Part shown: piece by piece, positions 45,759-54,716 of the stretch | How the letters are laid out: each line of letters starts with the position of its first letter | How positions within the stretch are numbered: position 1 is the stretch's first letter | Assembly: GCF_024347615.1 (NCBI RefSeq) | Contig: NZ_AP025508.1 | Span: forward strand, 2,356,001 to 2,420,000 | Direction of reading: 5' to 3' | DNA from: Vibrio splendidus | GTDB lineage: Bacteria; Pseudomonadota; Gammaproteobacteria; Enterobacterales; Vibrionaceae | Length of the DNA: 64,000 nucleotides | Program-made: the position numbers and the translations under genes | The notes under the pieces: model-generated | What the model saw: only the letters and a program-made list of their open reading frames with translations | The model's database searches: none | What the model was told of the DNA's origin: nothing

Positions 45759-47297
45759 TTAACCACCCTCTTTATCATATTGATAGATGTCACCACGATA
45801 TTGTATACCCCCTTCTTCAAACAATACGGTTTGATAAATGATATGTACGGGGATTCGCTTCTTGAGTCGCACCTTAGTATTAGGAGCAAGGTCATCACTT
45901 TGGTTAGGTACTTTCCTTACCTTGGTAGCAAACAACAACTCAGCCAACTCCTCTGCATGTTCAACACGTATGCAGCCGGAGCTATAAGCACGGAAGTCGT
46001 CATTAAACAGACCTTTGCTTGGCGTATCGTGCAGATAGATCGCTCGCTTGTTAGGTGTGTTGAACTTGTACAAACCTAATGCATTACGCGAGCCGGCCTG
46101 CTGACGCATTCGATATGGGAAAGAATTGAAATTGATGGTCTGCCAATCGATCTCAGTGGTGTCGACCGTCTCCATAGTGCGCCAACCGTCAATCACTTGG
46201 AAGTTGTGTGTATCTAGATAGCTTTCGTCCGCTTTCACCTTAGGCAAGATGTCTTTGACCATGATTTTCCATGGCACATTCCAAGTCGGGTTTAGGATGA
46301 CCGAATCGAGGTTTATCTCTAAAAGTGGTGTTTTTCGCGACTTTCTGCCCACGACAACTTTGGACTCAAAGACCTCTTCGCCATCTTCCCAATACTTCAT
46401 ATCAAAACTAGGTACGTTAACGACGATGAGTGAGTCTCTGTCTCGTGGCCACAAACGCACGCGTTCCGCATTCAGAGCCAATGAAGTCAAGCGATCATCA
46501 AAGCTCATGTTGATCCATTTGATCGTATCTGGCCCGACGATCCCATCGTCTGTAAGGCCGTGCATGCGCTGAAAAGATTTAATCGCCGTTTGCAGATCTC
46601 GATCGAACTCGGGAAAATCGACCGCGATCATCGAGGTATCAACACCAACCAAGGCAATGCGCTCAACAAGAACCGTTTTATCTGAAAGCTCGTCACCCAA
46701 GCGCTTCAAACCTTTCTGTCTATATCGTTCAATATTAAGTTCAGAGGCGGTTTCTAACACCGAATAGGTTGCTTTGAATTGGTCAAAATCCCCAACAGGC
46801 GGCGCGTAAGACAACACCATCTCCAATAAGTAATCATTGGCGACGCTGCTTTTTAATCTCATCAGAATATGCGGAGAAGGCGCTGGTAATTTGGAATGCA
46901 GCTTGCCCGAGAAGTACCACTCTTTACCTGCAAGCGGCGCATTTTCAACGTAGCTCAGGTAGTAGATAAAAGTATCGGTGAGTAATATGTCCAACTCTTG
47001 CCATTGAGCATGGGATTGATAGTGACGAATTTGCTTGAGTTGTCGATCGAAGAGTGGTGCCATTTGAGCTTGTTCGAGAAGCGACAATTGAAATTCAAAC
47101 GCCTTAACAAGTTCAGGTGAATCCCAAAGAATAGGCAGAGATGAGTCTTGATAAATACTCTGGGTAAGCTCTGGATAAATCAGCATAAAAGAGAGCTCTG
47201 AATCAGCCGGAATAAATCGACTCTCGTCAGAACTCGTATAGCTCCATGCGTGCACAGAAACTAGAACTAATAATCCACAGAAGTATTTCGCGAACAT
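45759..47297 (-). CDS. ldtD: L,D-transpeptidase LdtD (YcbB)
   Basis: 512 residues from ATG 47297, six bases after GGAG. Signal peptide, a scaffold region, a peptidoglycan-binding helix bundle (TAIKSFQRMHGLTDDGIVG, ~240-258) and a YkuD catalytic domain ending HDTPSKGLF then SSGCIRVEHAEELA with the catalytic Cys in SGCIR. It forms 3-3 cross-links and is beta-lactam tolerant. It is shorter than E. coli LdtD (615), mainly at the N-terminus. Confidence 0.93.
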   Translation of the reverse strand: MFAKYFCGLLVLVSVHAWSYTSSDESRFIPADSELSFMLIYPELTQSIYQDSSLPILWDSPELVKAFEFQLSLLEQAQMAPLFDRQLKQIRHYQSHAQWQELDILLTDTFIYYLSYVENAPLAGKEWYFSGKLHSKLPAPSPHILMRLKSSVANDYLLEMVLSYAPPVGDFDQFKATYSVLETASELNIERYRQKGLKRLGDELSDKTVLVERIALVGVDTSMIAVDFPEFDRDLQTAIKSFQRMHGLTDDGIVGPDTIKWINMSFDDRLTSLALNAERVRLWPRDRDSLIVVNVPSFDMKYWEDGEEVFESKVVVGRKSRKTPLLEINLDSVILNPTWNVPWKIMVKDILPKVKADESYLDTHNFQVIDGWRTMETVDTTEIDWQTINFNSFPYRMRQQAGSRNALGLYKFNTPNKRAIYLHDTPSKGLFNDDFRAYSSGCIRVEHAEELAELLFATKVRKVPNQSDDLAPNTKVRLKKRIPVHIIYQTVLFEEGGIQYRGDIYQYDKEGG

Positions 47298-47377
47298 GCT
47301 TAACTCCATCACCAACCATCTCATAAGTATGGCAAAGAAATGGGAGTAAGCATGTTATTTTTAAGAGGCTTTATAAA

Positions 47378-48475
47378 TCAGATTGAACTCCAATGGTTAT
47401 CCCACTGGACCGATGATTGCTGAGTTGATTTCTCATAAGGCTTGCTCTGGCTTACCACACTTCCCGCCCCAGAGCTTAATCGAAACTCACCATCAAGCAG
47501 CACAGCACCAGAAGCATCAGATAATGCAGACAGTTCTACTAACTCTTTGGTTTCTTTAGACCAAATACCGTAGCAGTTGCCTCTTGGCGAAGTCGCAATA
47601 ATCCAATCATCTGACGCCGCAATACTGGCGATATAGTGATTGAACCTTGCCCATTGCTCTGGCTCTGCGTTCAGTGATTCAAACTGTCCGCCTTTAGTAT
47701 GCATCGCCAATAGCGAAGGATACTCATCTGGTTCACCACGATATTGCTGGCCACAAAGCACGGTTTCAGCACCATCATGGGCTAAGTGTCGAATGCTCAG
47801 CTTCTTATCCAACAATTCAACCTGATCAAGTAACACACCTTCAGGAGAAACATAACTTAAACTCGGTTGCATTGAATCCAAGTTTTTCGGTGTTCTACCA
47901 TCAGTATGAACGCCACCAACGCCGATCGCGAGATTACCATCCGGCATGATGATCACTTCATGAGGCCCAATACCAAAACCGCTGAACTCTTCGACCTTAC
48001 GATAGCCTTGCGCGACATCGTAAACGCCAATCACACCTTGGCTGCTGTCCGTTTTCCCTTCAGTGGCATACAGTAACTTGCCATCTAATGAGTAAACGCC
48101 ATGACCATAAAAGTGACGGTTGTTACCTTTCACGACCATTTTGATCTGCTGACCGTTTTTATAGTCAAACACCATAAAATAGTCACCAGGACGACGAGCA
48201 AAAACCACCGCATGTGATGAGGTTGGGCAAATCGCGACGCCATGACCACGATCTGGGATCGGCAGTTGACTCAATGGCATTCCATATTCGTCAGCCACAA
48301 CCGCTGAATATTGGCCACGCCCATTCAGCGCACAACCGATTAATTGAGGCTCACTAGATGAGCTCACAACACCAGAGCGACTAGCGCAGCCAAACGGAAG
48401 CAATGGAACAGCTGCACAACCCAGTGCAGCCTTGAGTAGCACTCTTCGCGTAGTATCAGTCACCATCGGTAGCAT
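47378..48475 (-). CDS. DUF1513 periplasmic beta-propeller-like protein
   Basis: 365 residues; ATG 48475 or 48466. A Tat-type signal (TRRVLLKAALG) ends in a Cys (FGCAS) that may be a lipobox. The body has blade-like repeats (HGVAICPTSSHAVVFARRPG, FYGHGVYSLDGKLLYATEG, GFGIGPHEVIIMPDG) characteristic of DUF1513. It overlaps the imelysin gene by 20 bases and is last in the iron-linked operon. Probably a periplasmic metal- or haem-related factor by context. Confidence 0.85.
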   Translation of the reverse strand: MLPMVTDTTRRVLLKAALGCAAVPLLPFGCASRSGVVSSSSEPQLIGCALNGRGQYSAVVADEYGMPLSQLPIPDRGHGVAICPTSSHAVVFARRPGDYFMVFDYKNGQQIKMVVKGNNRHFYGHGVYSLDGKLLYATEGKTDSSQGVIGVYDVAQGYRKVEEFSGFGIGPHEVIIMPDGNLAIGVGGVHTDGRTPKNLDSMQPSLSYVSPEGVLLDQVELLDKKLSIRHLAHDGAETVLCGQQYRGEPDEYPSLLAMHTKGGQFESLNAEPEQWARFNHYIASIAASDDWIIATSPRGNCYGIWSKETKELVELSALSDASGAVLLDGEFRLSSGAGSVVSQSKPYEKSTQQSSVQWDNHWSSI

Positions 48476-49517
48476 TAAATCCTATTACGACACCAAGCTC
48501 TATCGCCACTTCTTCATGAATGAGGTACTTCAAACGTTCTAGTTTGTTGTATTGAGTCAGCACATCTCTATAGCCCTCTTTGCTCTGCAATAACTCAAAC
48601 AAGCTTGAGTCTGTAGGCCAAGTATCTAGCGTCAATGTGAACTGGTCAGCAACGCGATCAGCTAGGTCGTTTAAGCCCTTCTCTCTCAACAAGCCGTCTA
48701 GACCATTGCCATCGGCAAGGTACAAATTCTGAAGTGCTGCTACATTCGCTTTTAGTTGAGTCATCGAGGTTTGTGCACGCCATGATTCTGAGAAGTAAGG
48801 ACGCGGATGACCAATTTTCGCCATCGGGCGACTCAGCTTTTTCATGCTGTAATCAAGTTGGTTGGTCAATAAAGCGATGTATTCAGACTCCCAGCGGGTC
48901 TCGTCTAGCGCTAACCAAGGGTTAACCTGCCATGCTTGTGCAATCGAAGATGACTTAATCGCTAAGTTTTCAGTAATCGCTTGTGATGATTGACAACCTA
49001 GCGCTTTGTCTTGAAGCAGTGGCGATTGTTCGTCATAAAGCGACCATTCCAACGCACCTAGCCCTTGAACGGTCACACTCTGCTGCGCGATTTCGTCTTG
49101 AGTCCAAACTTTGTTCTGCTGAGTTAACTGACGCATCTTAAGACCCGTCGTGTTCTTTTTGTCTGGCCAGAATTGAACATTCCAGCTCTCTTCAAGCGCT
49201 GCTGTTGGGCCTCTTTCTTGGCCTTGTAGTGCCATCCAGCTGTTCATGGTGAGCTGCCACTGATTTTTCAACGCATCTAGTTCTACATTGTTGGTTTGGC
49301 AATAACCCTGCATCAAGACTTCTAGCTCGTTGGCTTGCTTGGCGAATAGGACCGCAGAATCAAACTCTTGTTGATAGACACTGCGACTGATGTGGTCGGT
49401 CGTGTCTGCTTGATAAGACACACCGTTAACCTCAGATGAAGCGGCTTGCTCACCCGATGATTGGCAGCCTGCCATGATTAATACCGACAAAGGCATTAAC
49501 AAAAATTTATGTGTCAT
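48456..49517 (-). CDS. Imelysin-family lipoprotein (second, diverged copy)
   Basis: 353 residues. Lipoprotein signal (LIMAGC, Cys at 18). Helical imelysin fold with paired repeats; the position of the family's GxHxxE metal motif reads GLGALEW here, so the His is replaced by Gly, although the Glu is kept. It lies third in the operon with the IrpA-like imelysin, DUF1111 and DUF1513 genes. Likely periplasmic iron handling; the loss of the His suggests a changed or non-catalytic role. Confidence 0.83.
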   Translation of the reverse strand: MTHKFLLMPLSVLIMAGCQSSGEQAASSEVNGVSYQADTTDHISRSVYQQEFDSAVLFAKQANELEVLMQGYCQTNNVELDALKNQWQLTMNSWMALQGQERGPTAALEESWNVQFWPDKKNTTGLKMRQLTQQNKVWTQDEIAQQSVTVQGLGALEWSLYDEQSPLLQDKALGCQSSQAITENLAIKSSSIAQAWQVNPWLALDETRWESEYIALLTNQLDYSMKKLSRPMAKIGHPRPYFSESWRAQTSMTQLKANVAALQNLYLADGNGLDGLLREKGLNDLADRVADQFTLTLDTWPTDSSLFELLQSKEGYRDVLTQYNKLERLKYLIHEEVAIELGVVIGFNATDGD

Positions 49518-49675
49518 GCTGTTACCTTACTTCCTAATTTTTCTTTTAATTATATGAGTTCATTAAATACGAAACGACCGCTGGCCTCGTATTCCTACAA
49601 GTTCAGCGGTGCTAAGTGATTTGATAGCGGCTTTCTTAAGTCACTAGCCGTTAACTAAACTGAATTCAACTCAGC

Positions 49676-51064
49676 CTATAACGAGTTTAAGAACGCCAAT
49701 AGCGCTTCACGCTCGCTGCTACTCAAAGCTAAAACGTTTTGTTTCGCCATTTCTGCTTCACCGCCATGCCAAAGCACAGCTTCGATAACATTTCTCGCAC
49801 GACCATCATGAAGTAAGAACGTGTGACCATTCACTTCTTTGGTATAGCCTAATCCCCATAAAGGTGTTGTGCGCCATTCTTGGCCATTCGCAAGATACTC
49901 AGGACGATTATCCGCTAAGCCTTCACCCATATCGTGCAGCAACATATCGGTATATGGGCTAATTAATTGCTTAGACAACGCAGGCAAACCTTCACGCTCT
50001 GCCGTGCGGAATTCAGCTTGGTGACAACTTTGACAACCCGCGTCTTTAAACAGCTTTTTACCCTGAACAACGACTGGATTGTCGACATTACGACGAATAG
50101 GTACCGCTAGATGCTGCGAATAAAACTCAACAAAATCTAGAATGTTGTCGCTGACTTCTGGTTTGCCACCATTTGGAAAATCATCACAGGTTGATTGCGC
50201 TGATGTGCAGTTTTCATTCGGGAATAAGCGACTCGTTAAGCCCAAATCACCGTTAAACGCCGCCGCATTTTGCTGCATTAGGTTTGGCTGTCCAGCTTTC
50301 CAACCAAAACGACCTAGAGCCATTTCGTTGGTTTGAACATCGAGAACATAGTTAGCTTTACCTGAAATACCTTGTTTGTCGGCCAATTGCTGATCAGCAA
50401 ATCCAAGAATCGTTTCTTTTGAAATGCTCTCCAACAGACCAAGGCCAATCATTGGCGGCGCAACGCGCGCAGAAAACTCTGTTTTGGGGTGCATCTCGCC
50501 AAAAGCAAGATCGGTAATCTTTAGGGTTGGTTTACGCAGAGTCACGACTGTGCCGTCTTTGAATTCAACCGGAACATCTGTGTAGCTGATGTTCACTTTA
50601 CCCTCTGGTTTTACACCTTGAAGCGCGAAATCTTGTAACTGGCCGCCGTAAGTCGGTTCTGGAATACCGCCATCACGAATGAAGGCTTGTCTCTGCTCTG
50701 GCGTTTCTGCTGGGATACTTAAGCGAACCAACATTGAAACCGCGTTCTCATCGCCTTTTTCAGGCGCATGACCACGACCATCTTTAATATGACAGTTTTG
50801 ACAACCGTTGGTGTTGAATAGTGGGCCTAACCCATCACGCGCATCGGTTGATGAGGGTGCAGGTACCCAAGGATTTCTAAAGAAGCTGTTACCGACACTG
50901 AAATCCAAGCGTTTGCTCATTGGTAGATTGGCTGCAGGAAGAGAAAAAGCATTCGCTCCCTCTTTCTTCACAGTCGTTTTACCACCAGAGTAAGTTTCAT
51001 GGGCATGTAATGGCGATAAGAAAAACAGTGCGGTTAATAGTGAGGCTGATAGATACGACTTCAT
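49676..51064 (-). CDS. Dihaem thiol-oxidoreductase-like protein (DUF1111)
   Basis: 462 residues from ATG 51064, four bases after AAGGCA; the frame is open further upstream without support. Signal peptide to ~23, then two c-type haem sites CQNCH and CQSCH, and the GRAR...VLWHGGEA C-terminal motif, typical of the DUF1111 dihaem peroxidase-like family found with imelysins in iron-uptake operons. Periplasmic. Depends on the cytochrome maturation that the nrf and cyd genes here also serve. Confidence 0.9.
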   Translation of the reverse strand: MKSYLSASLLTALFFLSPLHAHETYSGGKTTVKKEGANAFSLPAANLPMSKRLDFSVGNSFFRNPWVPAPSSTDARDGLGPLFNTNGCQNCHIKDGRGHAPEKGDENAVSMLVRLSIPAETPEQRQAFIRDGGIPEPTYGGQLQDFALQGVKPEGKVNISYTDVPVEFKDGTVVTLRKPTLKITDLAFGEMHPKTEFSARVAPPMIGLGLLESISKETILGFADQQLADKQGISGKANYVLDVQTNEMALGRFGWKAGQPNLMQQNAAAFNGDLGLTSRLFPNENCTSAQSTCDDFPNGGKPEVSDNILDFVEFYSQHLAVPIRRNVDNPVVVQGKKLFKDAGCQSCHQAEFRTAEREGLPALSKQLISPYTDMLLHDMGEGLADNRPEYLANGQEWRTTPLWGLGYTKEVNGHTFLLHDGRARNVIEAVLWHGGEAEMAKQNVLALSSSEREALLAFLNSL

Positions 51065-51132
51065 ACATTGCCTTGCTGTGTTTTTGATTTTAGTTTTTAT
51101 TTGGGAGTAACTTTCATAAGTAACAAACAATT

Positions 51133-51153
51133 AAGGGCTCAATGAGAGCCCTT
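51133..51153 (-). terminator. Hairpin between imelysin/IrpA and DUF1111 genes
   Basis: AAGGGCTC-AATGA-GAGCCCTT with no long T tract on the minus strand. It may lower expression of the downstream genes or stop decay, rather than fully end transcription. Confidence 0.55.
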
Positions 51154-51176
51154 ACATTAGTTTTGGCCTCGGGTTC

Positions 51177-52436
51177 TTAGAACTCGTGATCAGCCGTGTC
51201 TGGGTTAAGGCTATCAATACCAATAACACCAGCAGCACGCTCGATTGCAGCAGTTTGAGACACTAGAGCAACAATTGTTTTGTTTACTAGTGCATTACCT
51301 GCAGCGTTGTCAGCAGCAATTAGCTGATCGAAGTGCTGGTTATTTTTCTCTGCAGAAACAACAAGCTGACCAACTTGTGCACGTGCTAGATCAAACTGCT
51401 TTTGAATCTCTTTCGCAGCTTGCTCGTCTTTTTGTTCAACTAGGTCAAACAGGCTAGGGCCTGAAAGTAGAGAACCATCTTCACGCTTGTACAAGCCAGT
51501 GTATACGTTGTAGATACCTTGCTCGTTGTAGTAGTGAGAGTTGTGCGTGTTATCAGAGAAACAGTCGTGCTCATCTTCAGTAGAGTTTGCTTCTAGTGCA
51601 ACCTTCATACGCTCACCCGCGAGTTCACCTAGAGACAGTGAACCCATGCCAAATAGCATTTTACGTAGGCCGTTGTCGCTAGATTCAGAAAGAAGCTCTT
51701 GACGGTAGTTACCTTTCTCGCCTTCAGCCCACTGTTTTTCCATCCATTCTAGATCTTGGATAAGAAGTTCAGCTGATGCTTTTAGGTATGCGCCACGACG
51801 GTCACAGTTACCGTTAGTACACTCAGCGCCAACAACGAAGTCAGTGTAAGCACGCTCACCTGCACCGCTGTTTGTGCCGTTTAAATCTTGACCCCAAAGT
51901 AGGAATTCAATCGCGTGGTAGCCAGACGCTACGTTTGCTTCAGAGCCACCGATCTCGTTGAGATCTGCAATTAGTTCTGGAGTAATGTTGGTTGCGTCTA
52001 CCGTTGTCTGACCAATTTGGAAAGTTTTATTAGCAACGATGTTTGCGCTAGCGCCTTCGTTACCAAGCTCATATTGGTAATCAGTCGAAACGTAATCGAT
52101 TAGGCCTTCATCAAGTGGCCATGCGTTCAATTGGCCTTCCCAATCGTCAACAACAACGTTACCAAAGCGGAATACTTCTGACTGTTGGTAAGGTACGCGA
52201 GACTCAAGCCAAGCTTGTTTTACTTGTTCGAAATTGCCAGCAGAAGGAGAAGCTAAGAAGGTATCAATAGAAGAGTTCAACGCTTTTGCTGTAATTACTG
52301 AATCTGCAAACACGGCATGAGCAATATCTGCGTAATGTTCTACAACTTGATCTTGAGTTACTGCAGCGAAAGAAGAAGCAGAGGCAAAAAGGAGTGACGA
52401 AGTTACGGCTTTTGTCACTAAAGATTTAATAGTCAT
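51177..52436 (-). CDS. IrpA-like imelysin (iron-regulated periplasmic protein)
   Basis: 419 residues, first in its operon. Signal peptide (SLLFASASSFAAV), then two imelysin half-repeats; the GxHxxE motif is intact as GYHAIEFLLWGQDLNGT. CSDNTH- and NGNCDR-containing loops hold a probable Cys pair. Imelysin proteins are iron-regulated and thought to bind iron or haem in the periplasm. A palindromic operator with Fur-like core lies 41 bases upstream of the start codon. Confidence 0.9.
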   Translation of the reverse strand: MTIKSLVTKAVTSSLLFASASSFAAVTQDQVVEHYADIAHAVFADSVITAKALNSSIDTFLASPSAGNFEQVKQAWLESRVPYQQSEVFRFGNVVVDDWEGQLNAWPLDEGLIDYVSTDYQYELGNEGASANIVANKTFQIGQTTVDATNITPELIADLNEIGGSEANVASGYHAIEFLLWGQDLNGTNSGAGERAYTDFVVGAECTNGNCDRRGAYLKASAELLIQDLEWMEKQWAEGEKGNYRQELLSESSDNGLRKMLFGMGSLSLGELAGERMKVALEANSTEDEHDCFSDNTHNSHYYNEQGIYNVYTGLYKREDGSLLSGPSLFDLVEQKDEQAAKEIQKQFDLARAQVGQLVVSAEKNNQHFDQLIAADNAAGNALVNKTIVALVSQTAAIERAAGVIGIDSLNPDTADHEF

Positions 52437-52476
52437 GAAGCATCCTTGTTGAGCTTTAAATTATTATTCGTAGTAA

Positions 52477-52503
52477 TAGTGCAAACCATTATCATTTGCA
52501 CTA
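52477..52503 (-). promoter_or_regulatory. 27-bp dyad upstream of the IrpA-like gene
   Basis: TAGTGCAAA (52477-52485) and TTTGCACTA (52495-52503) are perfect 9-bp arms around a 9-nt core that contains TGATAAT on the minus strand, so the site is both a palindrome and a partial Fur box (11 of 14 against the 7-1-7 consensus). Confidence 0.65.
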
Positions 52504-52549
52504 CGGATTGGAATAATACAAACTTACAATTTTATTGCAAGATAAATAC

Positions 52550-52575
52550 AAAAAAACCTCACATATGTGAGGTCT
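52550..52575 (-). terminator. Intrinsic terminator of ribA
   Basis: ACCTCACATATGTGAGGT perfect palindrome (52556-52573) followed by T tract on the minus strand. Confidence 0.88.
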
Positions 52576-52612
52576 TTAAACATTTTTATGTTAAGCGCAA
52601 CAAAGAGGCTAA

Positions 52613-53209
52613 TCAGATATCCAGATTATGCTTACCGTGTGAGACTTTTGCCTTCAGGTAGCTTTCATTACCCGACTTAACATGAGCAGAGGTGTTCACC
52701 ACTTCTTCAATCTCAATACCAAAAGATTTCAGCTCATTGATTTTCTTTGGGTTGTTAGTGACTAGGCGAATTTTTGTGGTTCCTAAAGCACGAAGCATTT
52801 CTGCCGCTTCAGTAAAATCACGCAAATCGTCACCGAAACCTAGATGGTTATTGGCTTCGTAAGTGTTCATACCTTCACTTTGCAGGCGGTATGCATCGAT
52901 TTTATTGTATAAACCAATACCACGACCTTCTTGGCGTAAGTAAAGAATCACTCCACCCGTCTCACCCATAATTCTAATGGTTTCGTCTAGCTGCTCGCCA
53001 CAGTCACAGCGAGAGGAATGGAAAACATCACCAGTCAGGCACTCAGAGTGCATACGAACAAGAGGTATGTCTTGTGTCTTGTCTGCTGATTTAAATATCA
53101 CAGCAACATGCTCTTTATCTGTTTTCAATCCATGAAAAGAAAGAAGTTCAGCATCAATACTGCTTGTCACCCCTACTTTGAAATCTATTCTGGCACGCAC
53201 TTCCGCCAT
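52613..53209 (-). CDS. ribA: GTP cyclohydrolase II
   Basis: 198 residues from ATG 53209, preceded by AAGTGAG; the frame's extra 13 upstream codons are not needed. It opens riboflavin synthesis by hydrolysing GTP. Zinc ligands lie in [21 protein letters not shown], the GTP site in [14 protein letters not shown], and the C-terminal NNPKKI segment is conserved. Single gene with its own terminator; no FMN riboswitch is visible upstream. Confidence 0.94.
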   Translation of the reverse strand: MAEVRARIDFKVGVTSSIDAELLSFHGLKTDKEHVAVIFKSADKTQDIPLVRMHSECLTGDVFHSSRCDCGEQLDETIRIMGETGGVILYLRQEGRGIGLYNKIDAYRLQSEGMNTYEANNHLGFGDDLRDFTEAAEMLRALGTTKIRLVTNNPKKINELKSFGIEIEEVVNTSAHVKSGNESYLKAKVSHGKHNLDI

Positions 53210-53458
53210 AGCTATACTCACTTGAAAATTCGATGTATTTAACAACACTACATTATATGTCTAGGCAATATTTTGTAGCTAACTATCTAATGATAGACAC
53301 TATGAGGCTGTTAACAATTTTTTTCAAGGTCGACCATGCACTAATTGTTATATTATAACAATAATTTTTCAGGTAACAAAAAACCCCACATTGGAATGAC
53401 CAACATGGGGTTATAAATTAATCAGTTGCGGCTAAGGCTACGATTTTTTACAGAACGA
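53210..53458. other. Non-coding gap between ribA and the small 53459 gene
   Basis: Promoter of ribA (AT-rich, TATAT-like boxes) plus a terminator-like hairpin AACCCCA...TGGGGTT at about 53383-53412 that probably ends the minus-strand 58-codon gene. Nothing else recognised. Confidence 0.55.
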
Positions 53459-53635
53459 TCAACTTACTTGAGTTTGCTTCCAGATGACAAGCTGAACCCA
53501 AGCGTTCTCTAATTCGTTTAACTCTTCTTGAGTAAGCGTAGAAATGCTCGACTTTGCACTGTATTTTTCTGCCCATTTGTCAGATCGGACATGAGTATGG
53601 AACTCTTTCTTTAAATTTGAGATTACGTTATCCAC
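53459..53635 (-). CDS. Small hypothetical protein, 58 residues
   Basis: GTG start with AAGGATG seven bases upstream; MDNVISNLKKEFHTHVRSDK begins it and IWKQTQVS ends it. Mostly amphipathic helix with balanced charge, containing LTQEELNELENAWVQL. A terminator-like hairpin follows and a -10-like GATTATAAA precedes. No family recognised; the ribosome site and terminator make it a believable gene too short for usual ORF cut-offs. Confidence 0.6.
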   Translation of the reverse strand: MDNVISNLKKEFHTHVRSDKWAEKYSAKSSISTLTQEELNELENAWVQLVIWKQTQVS

Positions 53636-53724
53636 AGATACATCCTTATATAACAGTGCTTAGCCTTTATAATCCTTTAATGTTACAAAATACAGGTCAA
53701 TTGGTAAACAGTAATACATAATTT

Positions 53725-54165
53725 TTATGAGCTCTTTCTAACACTTTTTACTGATAAATATATAAATAAGAGAAATAATACGCTCGGAAGTAGCCAAAGT
53801 AATAAGTTTGAAACACTCATTGCTGGTTTATAGAGCACAAATTCACCGAACCTTTCCGTCATATATTGAGTAATCTCATTATTACTCTTCCCTGCTTTCA
53901 CCATATTGAATACAACGAGGCGTAAGTCTTTTGCAATTGGAGAGTTCGACTCAATCAAGTTTTGATTCTGGCATTGCGGGCAACGTAGGGTTTTTGCCAA
54001 TGTAATAGCGCGCTGCTGTTGTTCTGGGTTTTCAAACTCAAACAGTTCAACTTGAATACTCGTATCCTTATTACTGGCTGTAAACAGATCTTCTGCCAAA
54101 ATCGGAAAACTAATAACCATAAGCGTAGACAGCACAACGAGTGCTTGTATTAAAGGCTTCATCAT
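53725..54165 (-). CDS. nrfF: NrfF, haem-lyase subunit (CcmH-like)
   Basis: 146 residues. Signal peptide, CcmH-type redox motif RCPQCQNQNLIESNS with Cys 62 and 65, and a C-terminal membrane helix (LLLWLLPSVLFLLFIYLSV). With NrfE and NrfG it attaches haem to the unusual CxxCK site of NrfA. It overlaps the thioredoxin-like gene by four bases; the three haem-lyase genes are translated as one unit. Confidence 0.93.
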   Translation of the reverse strand: MMKPLIQALVVLSTLMVISFPILAEDLFTASNKDTSIQVELFEFENPEQQQRAITLAKTLRCPQCQNQNLIESNSPIAKDLRLVVFNMVKAGKSNNEITQYMTERFGEFVLYKPAMSVSNLLLWLLPSVLFLLFIYLSVKSVRKSS

Positions 54166-54716
54166 CCATTCGCACCATCAAAATACATCGCAAGTTCTTC
54201 TTGCCACACTGATTCGTTGATCACGCCCAGTAACTTCTTAATGATTTGGCCGTCAGCGTCGACCAGATACGTTTCAGGAGTACCGATTACGCCGAGTTCT
54301 AACGCTAGCTTACCTTGAGGATCACTGATCACCGTTGAGTACGGATTGCCATCGCTCGATAACACATTGATCGCTGCCCCGGAGTTATCTCGATAATTGA
54401 GCCCAACAATTGGAATACCTTTATCATGAAGTTTGAGCAAAAAAGCGTGCTCAGTTTTACATATACCGCACCACGAAGCCCATACATTAACCAGTTGATA
54501 AGGATGCTGAGTGACATCAGCCAACGTAATTTCCTGTTTACTACTGATGCCTTCACTATTCGCTAACGCAGTAGATATGAATTCTGGGAATGCCCTTTTT
54601 TGCTCCGACACAATCGTCGATTGCTGCTTATTATTGAGCGCAAAGGCAAAACCCAACACCACCATTAATGCCAAGATAATTAACGTGATGAGCTTGTTAC
54701 GAACGCTGGTATGCAT
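54162..54716 (-). CDS. Membrane-anchored thioredoxin-like protein of the nrf cluster (DsbE/CcmG-like)
   Basis: 184 residues. One N-terminal membrane helix (~8-26), thioredoxin fold with WCGIC (Cys 83, 86) and the CcmG-type GVIGTPETYLVDADG segment carrying cis-Pro. It probably reduces the apocytochrome haem-site cysteines in the periplasm for NrfA. The equivalent gene is absent from E. coli nrf but present in several vibrio and Pasteurellaceae loci. Overlaps nrfE by 20 bases. Confidence 0.9.
   Translation of the reverse strand: MHTSVRNKLITLIILALMVVLGFAFALNNKQQSTIVSEQKRAFPEFISTALANSEGISSKQEITLADVTQHPYQLVNVWASWCGICKTEHAFLLKLHDKGIPIVGLNYRDNSGAAINVLSSDGNPYSTVISDPQGKLALELGVIGTPETYLVDADGQIIKKLLGVINESVWQEELAMYFDGANG

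Noticed and set aside
48456-52436. Frameshift or pseudogene among the imelysin genes because of the changed motif
   Set aside because: Both frames are full-length with signal peptides and ribosome sites; the difference is a substitution, not decay.
53210-53458. FMN riboswitch for ribA
   Set aside because: The RFN element's conserved blocks are not visible in the ribA leader.
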